Source: Ceratodon purpureus (lineage: Eukaryota; Streptophyta; Bryopsida; Pseudoditrichales; Ditrichaceae). From it: DNA of 64,000 nt. Both the position numbers and the translations under genes were made by a program. Positions 12,415 through 24,329 of the stretch are shown piece by piece. The notes beneath the pieces are model-generated. The model worked only from the letters and a program-made list of their open reading frames with translations, was not told the DNA's origin and did not search any database. Numbering within the stretch: position 1 is the first letter of the stretch; every line of letters starts with the position of its first letter. The stretch is from contig CM026430.1 in NCBI GenBank assembly GCA_014871385.1, positions 3,141,040 to 3,205,039 on the forward strand, written 5' to 3'.

Positions 12415-14225
12415 AGCTCTTGGTGCCTACTTTCGTAGGTTGACCTTATCATGTTTGGTGTTGGATTTTTTAGAGGCCATGCGACATTAGATAAGGAGAA
12501 GGGGGGGAAGGAGGAGGGAAGGGGGGAGAAGGCTAAAGAGTTGCGAGGAAGGAGAGGTGTGCAAAGAGCAGCCGATAAAGGCTCAAGGAAGGACGAGACA
12601 GATGCATTGGCTTCGATTGTCGTTTGTGGGAGATTCACCAGTAGGATGCCATTATGGTGTTGGCATGAGCGAGTGACTGTAGTACCAAAAATGGCACTAG
12701 ACAAGTGTTGTTGGCACTTTAAAACATTCACCACCAGTAGAGAAGCTCTTTTAAGGTACAAATATCTAAAGCAATGACTTAAGCTATCTACATTATTTTC
12801 TAAACGGGGAGATAATTTTTTGAGTAGGGAAAAAGTTCTTAAAGAGAATGTTAATTTTTTCTCCGCAATTTGTTTGCAGCCTTTGCTAGTTTTTATCTCT
12901 AAATTGCGAAGGAAAAATTAAGTTGAAAGACCACTTAGTTCTTATACCCCTAATTATGAATTCAATATAAAAACCACCAATATCTATCTATATTTAAATT
13001 TATATCTATACAAGGGAAAACAATTCATGATATTTTAATGGGCTTTAAGAATAATTCCCTCATGTTTCTTCTTGAGATATGGATATTTATTTTTGAAAGT
13101 AGTATTTGTAATAATTATTTTTCCTCAATCTTTCTATGGACAAAGTTGGATTTCAAACCACCGGTTTTCATATGCCCTCCAATTTTTTAACCTCTTATTG
13201 TAGAATTCTCAGTTGAGAATTTTTAGACGTGGACGGGTACAAAGTTTGCAAAAAAAAAAAAAAAAAACCAAATTTCAGCGAAGTAGTGGGCTAAAAAGCG
13301 CCTTGGTGCTCCTCGTTACATAGCTCAATGTATTTTATGGTTTCCTGATATGCCATGGCGGCTTGGGCCGTGTCCTCCAAGCCAATCCAAAAATCCCGTC
13401 ATGGGGGTGCCTCTTGAGAAGCCCCCCCTGCAGATGAGGGACCTTGACCTACTATGTGAGTCATGATACTGTATCTCTTGGAGAAAGCAAAGGTTGGGTC
13501 ATTCCATTGCAAGTTATTTTATTTCACCCGATGTGGCAATCACACATCGAGCACAGCCCAGAATTCGCGTAAAAAGGACATACACATAGTTTCAAATACA
13601 GCAACAGAAATACACATCCTCTCTTACATAACTGCTCCCAAGAAGCTGGCATAAAACAAGGCAAACGACCCCATGAAGCTTGGAGCTTGGATACATATTT
13701 ATGGGTCCATTGACGCCACCTGGCAGTCCACCTCAGCTTAATTTAGTACACCTCATGCTAATCATCAGCAGACAGCCACCATCGTGCGCTTAAGGCTCGT
13801 AACTCGAGGTGCCACGTCAGCATGGGAGCTTCAAAAATCTAGGACACATGTAGATCATAGTTGCAAATTCTATACAAAAATAACTCCAAATTGGGTCATG
13901 AAAAACTGGCCTAATTTGCTGATGTGGGAGGAAAAAACAGTTGGTATAAAAAGAATCTTAACCTCTAGTCTCTATCCAAATGAGCCGTTAACGAACTGCC
14001 AAGTTCCCAATTCTGAGGATTATTGACTATAGTTAAGTTATCAAGGTTAACTGAATTGGGGGCTGGTGTAATATTAGATGAATTAAATTAATTTGATCTT
14101 TCTGTTTTTTGGGAGTCATTTGGGTATCTCTTGGGGGTTGCCCCTTGTTGTGTGATGTCATAACCAATTCTCCATAATTCTCTCAGATGATGCTTTTGTG
14201 CCCATTTGCCTGGATTAATTGACTC
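12413..14225. other. intergenic, no gene seen
   Basis: Contains a purine-rich stretch (12495-12560) and an A-run near 13250. Frames here are short and without recognisable motifs. Confidence 0.45.
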
Positions 14226-14365
14226 TTGTGTTTCCTGAAATTTAATTGTAATGGTGATCTGGAAACTATATTACCAGGCTGGAAGTTGATCAAGTTAAAA
14301 TCTGAATATTACAATAGGGAACTTGATAAATATTTCCATGTAAATAACCGAACTGGTGAAGGTAC
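14226..14365 (+). other. possible exon fragment with WW-like signature
   Basis: A short plus-strand reading contains LPGWKLIKLKSEYYN followed by KYFHVNNRTGEG, resembling a WW domain (Trp, paired aromatic Tyr/Phe, N-x-x-T-G). It stops being protein-like exactly where a Stowaway-type MITE begins, so it may be the edge of a disrupted gene. The second WW tryptophan is not seen. Weak call: chance similarity is possible. Confidence 0.25.
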
Positions 14366-14367
14366 TA

Positions 14368-14703
14368 CTCCCTCTGTTTCCAAAAGAAACCATGGTTTCC
14401 ACAAAGTCTTTGTTTCACAAAGAAACAATGGTTTCATTATTACCAAGAAGTCCACCGTCAAGAATTCAAATGAGGAAAACTGCCACGAATCTGAAATCAA
14501 CAAGGTGGCACCAGTTGAGGGAATTTCAGAGGGCTCTTTATCTTAAGTTAATGGCAGCTTGGCAGCTGCTGCAATGAAACTAGGAGGAAACGTGACTTTT
14601 CCACTACACAGCCAATTAGCAGTACTGCTGATGCGTCACTGTGTCACTGTGCTTAATCTCGGCCTGAAATGGAAAACACCATTTCTTTTGGAAACAGAGG
14701 GAG
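14368..14703. mobile_element. Stowaway-type MITE (336 bp)
   Basis: The terminal inverted repeat CTCCCTCTGTTTCCAAAAGA is present in exact inverted form at the other end (TCTTTTGGAAACAGAGGGAG), flanked by TA on both sides (14366-14367 and 14704-14705). 'CTCCCT...' ends with a TA target duplication are diagnostic of Tc1/mariner-derived Stowaway MITEs. No coding capacity. Confidence 0.92.
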
Positions 14704-14705
14704 TA

Positions 14706-16266
14706 TGATATAGTGGTAATTGGTTTCTGAAGTGGAAATGGAAATTTACAATGAATTTGAGCGTTTGAAAATAGGTAGCATTAATAACCCCTAGAGTCCA
14801 AAGGCCTCAAAATTGCCAAAATCCCTCAAAACTGACCTCTTTCAATACGAGGTGTAAGTTTTCAAGTTTTGATGTATTTTGGGGGATGTATATGTGGAAT
14901 CTAATACTTTACTTGTATGTATAGATGTACCTCAAACCTTAGAGATTCAAACTCCTTACTATTTGTGAGATCATTGTGATTCATATTGTTCAAAGTTGGA
15001 AATTTTTATTTCAATTGTTGCAAAATGGGTTTGAAATGTTTAAGAAACCAAAAAAACCAATTTCAAAAGTAAATTTCAGTTGAGGTTCTTCAAATTCTTG
15101 TTCCTAGCTAGGTTGGGAATATGTCCATGCACTTTTTACCCTCATACAACTTATAAAACCTAAAGAAATGCTTTATTCTTCACATAGAGGTATTATGCTG
15201 AAATTCAAATACAAAGGCTGGTCTTTGATAGTAAACAAGGCATATAAAGAGATATTGGACTAAGAATTGAAGCGGGGAGATCATGTTTGAAAAGTTTACA
15301 TACATGTACACAAAAAACAAAACTTGAAAAAAAACAAATCTCAATTTTTGGTGAATTTTTGAAGCTTTGTGAATTAATTAATACTGCAATTTTGGACAGA
15401 TTTCAACGTGCCCTAATAGTGTTTTCAAACTCTGACTGCAAATATCTCTTAAAGTATAAGGAAATTTGAAGCATGAATGGTCTTGTTGGAAAGGTATGGA
15501 AAAACTCCACAATCTACAAAAAATCAACTTCATATGATGTATATTTAGTAATTGAGAGCCTCACCAGAGTCAAATCGATCTTGGTAAGGCTCATTTCAAC
15601 TTTAGGGATTAAGTAATCTATGAATTTCAGTAAAGTCATTGTAAAGGCACGTGAAATTTGACTTAGACCATTGCAATCCATCAAGCCAACGATCACGCCA
15701 ACATCAAAGTTGGCAAGGGGAGCCTCGGCAAAGTAGCCATCAGATCTCGCCAATGCTAAGATCGGTACGAGTCACTCCAAATGTATTGTTTTGGACTGCA
15801 ACTTGCAGTGAACCATTTTTTGACGGTAAATTTGACATTTACAGGACTAACATCAAATTTTAGATTGTCAAAGAATGGATAGAGGAGAAAAGTAGAAAGG
15901 AGAAAATGGGACGAACGAGGGGAGGGCATATGGGAGAAGGTAGAAGAAAGGCGGCTTGTCATAGAGAGCCATCCCCCTTCTGCCATGTGTCACGTTGGAA
16001 GGAAGCCCCCTAGGCCCGTTGACGAGAATAGTGGGAACAATTCTAGTAGGGAGGCTGGCCTTCGCCAAAGCCACCCATTCCCCATTGGCGTTGGAGGAGG
16101 TGGATGGCGGTACCTTAGATACCAAACTTCCTTTCATTTGTTCATTTTGAAGAGAAGATTAGATTATTTATTGGATTTGGAAGAATTTTGTATTTTTTTA
16201 GTTTAAAATGAAGCTAGTTTTTTAGGCCTTTAAGAATGGAGAAGAACCTTGCATGATGCACCATGA
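14706..16266. other. intergenic, no gene seen
   Basis: AT-rich, with a GC-richer island at 15890-16120 that is open on the minus strand but carries no recognisable domain. Confidence 0.4.
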
Positions 16267-16524
16267 AACTTAGTTGCCTTTTCTCTCTTTAAGTTGATTG
16301 TATGTGTTTGAAGTTAATTTTGATTGTTTAAAAGAAAGAAAGAGGGAAAAATAATATGGTATCTTTGTCTTGTTTTGTATACAACTTCAATGTATATAAT
16401 GAAAATAGTAATTGAAGAATGGGTGGAAGTTGAACGTAAATAAGAAGAATTTCTTGTAAAAGATGTTGTTTCATATCTTACAAACACATACAATCAACTT
16501 AAAGAGAGAAAAGGCAACTAAGTT
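16267..16524. repeat. perfect 44-bp foldback with 170-bp loop
   Basis: Bases 16267-16310 and 16481-16524 are exact reverse complements (44 of 44), including TTGCCTTTTCTCTCTTTAAG. A transcript would form a long hairpin. It could be a MITE remnant or a small-RNA precursor. I see no terminal target duplication. Confidence 0.85.
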
Positions 16525-18289
16525 GATAGTATGTTTCCATGAGATTTCATAGAAGTTGACCAAATTTCACAAATTGGAATATTTAAGCGTCTAAAGTATA
16601 TTGAAAAGGTTTTCTTTTAATCCTCCAAATGTAATGAACAAAATTTGACTTTTTATTATGCCAATTTTGCATTATCCCAATTTTGCATTATCCAAGGTCT
16701 AAATTCAGCATCACTACACCACCTTCACCTACATTATATGCTTTTGCATGCTTTCACTTCAAATAGATTTTAAAGGTAGAAGAAGGATGTTTTATTATCA
16801 AAAATATCTTGCACAGAATAAAAGTTCAAACATTGTCAATATACATTCTATTTTTTTGGTGAATTCAATTCTCTATAAAACTTCAATTCAAACAGTGAAA
16901 ACAAAGTTTGTTTTTTTGCTAGTTCTTTAGCAAATTCAAAAAAAAATATAATTTTAAATGAGAGATAATTTTTTTCTTATACCTTGTACAACGCAACAAG
17001 TAACCTTTGACTCATTTTGTAATAAATTGTTTTCACTATAGAAAGGTCTCTTTTTGTATAATTCCAGAGATCATATTAACCATTTGTTTTGAACATTTTA
17101 AAGGTTGTGGAGGGGTGTAATAATGTTTTGAAAATTTACATGGCGTGGATGGAAAAACTACTTTGCATAATATAACTTCTTTTCTTCTCAAAGAATCAAT
17201 GTGAAAAAAGAATTTATACTTGTGCAAAGCTATTACCTTCCCGCATCTTCATAGAATATTCAAAAATTCACGATGTAACTTTACATAGTGGTAGGCCGCC
17301 TAAAAATCCAAAAGCCCATAACGATGGGCCTTTAGGGATTAACATTTATCAAGCTTGGAATGTTCCATATTCCCTCAAAAGCATAGCTCAAAGATTCAAA
17401 ACAGGTTCATTGGCAGGCCGGTTTTCATGGCATAGAGACCATGCAAATTACAACTGAGCAATCTGATCATGACTCATGTAGTCGAACAATTTGGCCAATT
17501 ATGTCTCCAGCTAGCATTCCATCAAGTTCTCAATTGCATTTCAACCTTTGTGACATGACATCATGAAATTTTATCTATTCACTGGATTGCCAATTATGTT
17601 GTGGCCACAATTGCTGTTGTTTCTTACCAATAGTTCCCATGGATTGAAAGCCAGGAAATGTTATAAAATTTTGAGCTCCTACACAATTGGCCAACAAAAT
17701 CTATTTGCGATAAAATCACATCAAGTTGTATGTAAAAAGAGAAGCTGAAAAGGAGAATGAAGCCAGGGGGGGCACTTCACATGCCTATGATTGGGTCAGA
17801 GCCGTTTTCTTTTGAGAGGCGACAATGATGTTCCTACGCCCCTCTTACACCTCTCTGTAACCACTTCAAGCAAATTCCAGTGATTGTTGACACCCATCAT
17901 TCCACTCCTGCAGCTGCATACCTTTGCCTTTCTAGCATTGCCGTTCAAAATGAAATTCCTTGTTTCCTCTGCATCCCGGACTAGCTAGCAAGCGCTTTTG
18001 AATCTCACATTGCGCAATCCTGCAAAGTGACAATACCTTTGAATGCGATAAGTCATTACAGGATTACTACTCGTACAATGCCTAAACTTGGTGTCAGTTT
18101 CCCGGGCCGATTGTATAAGTCCCTCGCTGATATAATAGGCCAGAAAAATCATAATCAGGTAGTTGGGCTCCATCCAAGGACCAGGAATAGAGTGAGTTCA
18201 GATTTGTTCTTATTTTAATGAACTTGATGTGGATTTTGTGAAGTAAACAAGTGCCTGGAGGCATAGTAGGCTAGTTGTACTTAGACAAT
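16525..18289. other. intergenic, no gene seen
   Basis: Very AT-rich to 17.3 kb and then more balanced. No domain, RNA gene or repeat end recognised. Confidence 0.4.
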
Positions 18290-18625
18290 TTTTATTTTAT
18301 TTTTTATTTTTTTGAAGCAAGGAATTCCATTGCAGAGAAAAATAGATTACAAGCCCACAGGGAGGTTAGAACACGAACTACCACATGATAAACGGAGATT
18401 CAATAGGTCTAGGTTGCCAGGACACAGACATCCCAGTTCTAATACAAAACAGACTATTGCACGTCCAAGCTGCATCAAAAGAGTCCAGGATGCTCTGAAC
18501 TTTCTGTGGAGTTTTGGCCTTCTGGAGACGGAGTACTTAGACAATTTTGATAAGAGGACTGCTGAAAGCCTCGATGTTTTGCTCAGGCCATCCAGTGACA
18601 AGAGTATTCATAAACAGTGTTGAAA
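18290..18625 (-). mobile_element. possible 3' end of a LINE-like retroposon
   Basis: On the minus strand the segment ends in an A-rich tail (T-rich at 18288-18315 on plus) preceded by a terminal phrase containing 'GCAATGGAATTCCTTGCTTC'. A tail with adjoining open frame resembles a 5'-truncated LINE, but I see no reverse transcriptase motif or target duplication. Tentative. Confidence 0.25.
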
Positions 18626-18629
18626 CAAA

Positions 18630-20240
18630 ACGGCATAGTCCAGTCGAAAGATTTCAGTGTTGATATCGTTTTTTCCCCTGAAAATGCTTGAATAAGTTTC
18701 CAAAGAAATGCACAGATTGTATTGATCTTGCATGTGGCACCTCACCAGCAGAATTTTGTAGCGTAGCTCTGTGGATGGTTAATGGCAGAAAGTTGGGGGT
18801 GAAGCTGCGAGACAATGATGAGGATGATGATTGCCATCTGCACTGATGCCACAACATTCATTTGTGTCATAAAAAGACCACTCTTACATGATGCGAGTTA
18901 TCTTATAACGTGAGATGGATTTCAAGGCCCCAGCAAGTGAATTTTGAGACAATGCTCTTGTGATCTTGAAAATCCATCGAAATAGATTTATACTCTCATT
19001 TGGGTGAACTACCGCATTCTTATTATTATGATATAATTCAATTAAGACATCCACGTGTGATCGGTCAGATTGCAGAAGCTAGTTTTGTAGAGCAAATGAT
19101 TGAGAACTCGAAGACTCATAACATGTGCTGCAAAGGGTTGGAGCTACTCTGTACCAGCTTATCCAGTACCACTGCAAACAACTTTGTTGTCTTGCGGAAT
19201 CATAATAACTGATCATAAAAATATCAGTCACCACAGGTCGACTTTCAGTGAGGAGTTACTTGTGAGAGAGAAGTCTATGAATTTCAGACAGCCTACTGTG
19301 AACATTGGCTGTTGATAAAACATAAACTATTTTTGAGGCATTGTTGGCAAAATCTCCACTGTGATATTCAGGTGCTAGAAAACACAATAATATTCTGACA
19401 GCATTATGCGGACTTGCTCTGTACAAAATAGATTTGACTCATGGTTTTGATTTTCCACTGATAGAGAGTCAGAGACTCATGTATGTCAACCATTCAATCA
19501 AAGGTTGCATCCAAAATGCACTACTGACACCCAATGATGACAGAAACAGAAGATAATATATAAATAGATTCACAAAACAAGTGTAGTAGTCAGATGAGCG
19601 ACTACAGAAAGTCAGATGAAACTATCCCACACAGAACTTGGAGAAGATTCAATTGACCTCTTCAAATAAACATATCAGTAGGATCAGAATGTATCACCAT
19701 GTACCATTAGTGTGTGTCACCATAAAAACACTGTTTAGGTGCATTCTACAAAACAAACGCAGAAAGGGACAGATGAGGAAAAGGTGCATCAGGCAAACAG
19801 GGAAATCAATGAAAGACTCAGGACAGCAAAGGGAGGGACATAAAAGGCCCTACCAAATTCATCAGAATAAGGATCTATGGAAGTGTCGTCAAGTAATATC
19901 ATATAACTGTTCGGATTATGCACTCAGTGCATCATACAGTATTAAAATTAATTCTAGGTTCTATCATGCAACCAACATGTGCGCTCAGGTGGTGAACATG
20001 ATCACGAACAACAAGAGCCTTGTCTTTGGATTTTCAAAATCTGAGGCATAGGTATACACACCTTCTCTTATTGCATTCTCCTTTGCTGCCCTCATCTTTC
20101 TAAAATTTTCTACCTAAATACTACCCCACCCAAGAGGGAAAGTTACACGCTGAAAGTTACACCTCTCCTTTAACAGGTCCAGCCTTTAGGAACATGAATG
20201 TTGCATCCACTTTCCCATTTTCGCACAAAAGCATTTTGTC
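18630..20240. other. intergenic upstream of the CPS 3' end
   Basis: Short unconserved frames only (the longest is 137 codons, plus strand, 19638-20051). The part nearest 20240 is presumably the 3' UTR of the carbamoyl-phosphate synthetase gene. Confidence 0.4.
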
Positions 20241-23200
20241 TCAAGCCTTCGTCCTATTCTTCTTCATCATTTCAACAAAGTCAAAAAATACTGCACACAG
20301 ATAATCGAATAATGTCAGGACATGAGTGAAGTTGCAAAGAATATTGGCATCCAACCTGTACTCCAATGCTCGAAAGTTCCGCAAGAGCTAAGACGATATC
20401 AAGTTCATATTGTACACCATCACGTCAAAAAAGGGAAACAAAAAAGCAAAATTGTCACTCAACGTCCACGAGTCCTTCACTAGTTTGTGTTACTCCGATC
20501 AACCATGTGAAGACCTGATCTAGAACTAGCAGATTTTTCCTTCTAACAGATGTTACATACGATGATAAAATGACACATAGCCGTGATCATCACCGAAACA
20601 AAAATAAGTAGTAGAGGATCCGAGCTTAAATGATTGAGAGTGTGATGTACCTTGATCGGAATCATGAGGACCAGGAGAGGCCTCGGGATGATACTGGATG
20701 CTCATGGCCTTCATGGCAGGGAATGTGAGACCAGCACATGTACCGTCGTTTAAGTTAACGTGGGTAACTTCTACACCTTCTGGCAGCGTGGCGGGATCAA
20801 CTGCATAATTGTGGTTCTGCACGAATCAAGTGATATAAGTAAGAATGCAGTAAATTTAAATTAAAAAAATGTTTCCTAGTCACTCGAATCCAAGAAAGAA
20901 TCATCAATAATTTCCTTACAGTCAGTCACTACATACTGCAAGGCTAAAAGCTAAAGTTGGACTGAGGGTATGCACCTGAGCGCTGATTTCCACACGGCCA
21001 GTGGGCAAGTGGCGCACTGGATGGTTTCCACCATGATGACCAAATTTCATTTTGAATGTCGTACCACCAAGTGCCTGTCCTAGTAGCTGATGACCCATGC
21101 AAATTCCGAAGACTGGGATTTTGCCAACCAAATCTTGCACACTTTTAACAGCATAGGGAACTGCGGAAGGGTCACCGGGTCCATTGCTGAAAAGGACACC
21201 ATCTGGATTGAGCTTTAAGACTTCTGAAGATGGATGTGTAGATGGAACAACAGTAATCTTGCATCCATAGGAGGTCAGTCTCCTTAGGATATTCTGCTTT
21301 ATGCCAAAATCATAAGCCACCACCTGAAACACATCACATGAATCAATATCCAAAAAAGAAATAATCACACCTACAGGTTCGATTTGGAAGTCTTTAAAAC
21401 AGACGTTCTAAAGAATGCAGCCAAGTGCGTCAACTCAGAGACCATAAAACCCGAGAAATATAAGTTGCTTCATTGTAACAAAACACATCATTTGATGAGT
21501 TGACCAACTCGATTATCAGGCATGATCCTTTCCAAGACTTACGTGGAACTTCTCAGCGTCACCGTTGGGAATAGTCGTACTAAATTCCCACTCGCCACCA
21601 GTTTTATCTTTCCATTCATAAGGCTCTTTGCAACTCGAGTCAGTGATCAAATCCTTTCCTGCTCCATCCCACACATGCTGTAAATATAGCCACAGGGCTG
21701 GAGAACACATGGTATCCCAAGGATGCAGCAGGAACCATCGACAGCAAAAGAAAAATACTCTAATATGGATAACATTTGACTAACCTCCCTATCGTTACTA
21801 CATTCTTCATTACATAAAATGGGACCATGGTAACTCAAAATTCCTACGCAAATGAGAAACTTGCATGCGGTGTCCACGAGACACATAGGTGCGTCAAAAC
21901 GGACAACCACTTACAAGTTGACACCCATGTACTTGGACAGTCCAAGCTTCCTTTTTTTCAAATTCATTGACACGTCCACACTACATGCAATGAAGAGTGT
22001 AGCCGACTCAGTATCCAGCCTATTTATGCGTGTTCGGCTAGTCAAGAACTTCATATATTTTTAAGTTTCACAACTAGAACCCAAAAACAAGGAACAACCA
22101 CCGATCATCCAGAACTTCTCTCGACAACAATATGGCCAAGACTGGATGACCACACGTTCTACCAAAGCAGTAATTGCTTCACGTCCATATTAAATCGGTA
22201 ATTCCTCGTACATGTCAGAACACACAAAGTTTAACCATTGGAAGAGACTGCCTTAACTATGACTACTAGAAAGGTTGACGAAATATAATAAACCATAATT
22301 TCCACAGTTTGGTCCCTTACCTACGATCTTCCAGTTTTTAGACATCTCAATTAGCTCGTCATCAGTCTTGGATTTGTCTGTAGTCAAAACTCCAATTAAG
22401 CTACCATCTTCTCGCAAGCGCCTAGTGATAGCTCGAGTGTCAATATCAGCTGCGATCAGAACCATAGACAACTTAGAATGTATAAATTTACATTGTGGAC
22501 ATATACAAAAACATGAAATTGCACACAGAGAAAAAATTCCATATTAAGATAAAACACATTAGAGAAAAATTAGATTGAACAACTGGAAGAAGCTTCATGC
22601 ACTTGCGTGCAACTAGAGATCATCAACACAAATTTGACACTTGATACAGGAATGCAGACCATTTAGACTTCAGGAAACTTACAAATGCCCATAACATTCC
22701 TCTTCGCCAAATACTCAGGAAGAGTTTCTGAAGATCGCCAGTTTGATACCCTGAAATCATAGCAGCTTCATTAGAAACCTAATAAGTTGAATGATCCACA
22801 ACACAGACGAAAACAACATTCTAAAGACAACCTCAACTGAACAGAACTGAAATCTACGCATTTTAACATAGAAATATCAGAAGATATGAAAAGCCACCAT
22901 GTTTGACTAGATCTAATGCATGATTGCTCTAGGCTTGCTAAGAGGTGCGTTATGATCGCACAAATGTGTACAACTGTCCCGTGTCAGGCAGAGAGTAGTC
23001 TACTTTGCGGTTTAATTTTTTGTGCGCTAAGATGGTTGTAAGATGCGTCATGGCGACACAATGCCTTGGATGCTTAAGCGTGCTGTACGACAGTTTCAAA
23101 TTGCACGGTAGAAGGACGAAATAGGAGAATATACGCACATGTTGCTAAGGCTGCGTATGATCAAAGCGCCCGTAAAACACTGACCAGACTCTTCGTCATC

Positions 23201-24329
23201 TGTAATAACACAAGTTCAGACTTTACAAAGCAGTTTCCTTTGTGCAGAGAGCTAATCCTATAACATAACATTACAAAGTTCAAACTTGCAAATTGAAAAA
23301 CGCTTAAGATTACTAAATAGAACAGCCTTGACAAGCTCACAAACGATCAAAAAGCCGATGCAATGGTCGAGCCACTCAAACGACCAAAACAGAAACATCA
23401 AAATCCTAACTCAAATGAAAAAAGTTTCAGAACTGGTACCAAGATTGATCCCTGTGTTTCCAATATGGGGTTGAGTCATAAGCACGAATTGGCCAGCATA
23501 GCTTGGATCCGTCAGAATTTCTTGGTACCTATCAATTGATTTTAGAAACACAAGTACAAAACTCATAAGAATTTGAGTACTAACAGGCATCGCTTTCAAA
23601 ACAAAACTCAAAGAATTCCCGCTTTAGACTAGACATTCATCACTACAAGCCAGCTCACTTACAAACAGAGCACAAAACCGCACAATTCAATTCCGAGCTC
23701 CACTATATAATCGAGATTCACGTTCGTCCAACTCAAATTCCCTTGTAACTAAAGAACAGCTCCCCAGAAAGACATCACAACCGCAGCAAAGCAAACCAGA
23801 AACCATACCCTGTCAACGAAGTGTTGAAAACCACTTCACCCACTTGGGTGCCAGTGGCGCCGAACGACTTCCCCCGCCACACTGACCCATCCTCCAGCAC
23901 CAACCGGCAATCCGACGTCTTCCACGGCCGCGCAGCTGCCAAAAAACCCGCACCAAACTCGCACATCAACCTCCCAACCCTTAAACCCTCAAATCCTTAA
24001 ACCCTAAACCCTGAAATTCCACCCCCAAAAAAAAAACCTCAATCCCAAAAACCCTTAAACCCCCACAACCAAAAAAAAAACTCCGAATCCATACCAGTCA
24101 CGGCCGACCCGTCCACGACAGCCGCACCACCGCAGCTCACTTGCACGGAACTCGCTCTCTCGGCCCTGACACTCACAACCGCGACGGGAGCCGCCTGCAG
24201 ACGCCCGCAGATCGACGAACCGGCAAAGTGGAGCGACGAAACACTCTCTCCTCTCTGCGCAGCGACACCCTGGACCAGAGCGGGCGGTGCCAGTCCCACT
24301 CCCACCTGCATGCCCATCGCCATCGCCAT
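20241..24329 (-). CDS. carA: carbamoyl-phosphate synthase small subunit (glutaminase), plastid-targeted
   Basis: Ten exons on the minus strand join in frame through GT-AG introns: 24329-24095, 23935-23809, 23528-23440, 23199-23139, 22750-22683, 22449-22321, 21661-21543, 21323-20976, 20816-20651 and 20290-20241, giving 463 residues. The protein hydrolyses glutamine and passes ammonia to the large subunit, making carbamoyl phosphate for arginine and pyrimidine synthesis. Residues 1 to about 75 are Ala/Val/Ser-rich with few acids, like a chloroplast transit peptide. The CPSase small-chain domain follows ([39 protein letters not shown]). The C-terminal class I glutamine amidotransferase has SNGPGDP, the nucleophile Cys in [11 protein letters not shown] (near residue 351) and the catalytic His and Glu in YHPEA (near 435). 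The last exon was found by requiring a frame ending FVEMMKKN. All key residues are present, so the gene looks functional. The exon 7 acceptor (GGATGGAG) lacks a strong pyrimidine tract and is the least certain junction. Confidence 0.95.

Noticed and set aside
12189-12761. 190-codon minus-strand frame with a poly-Pro run
   Set aside because: The Pro run is the translation of the poly-G tract, and the rest has no recognisable domain.
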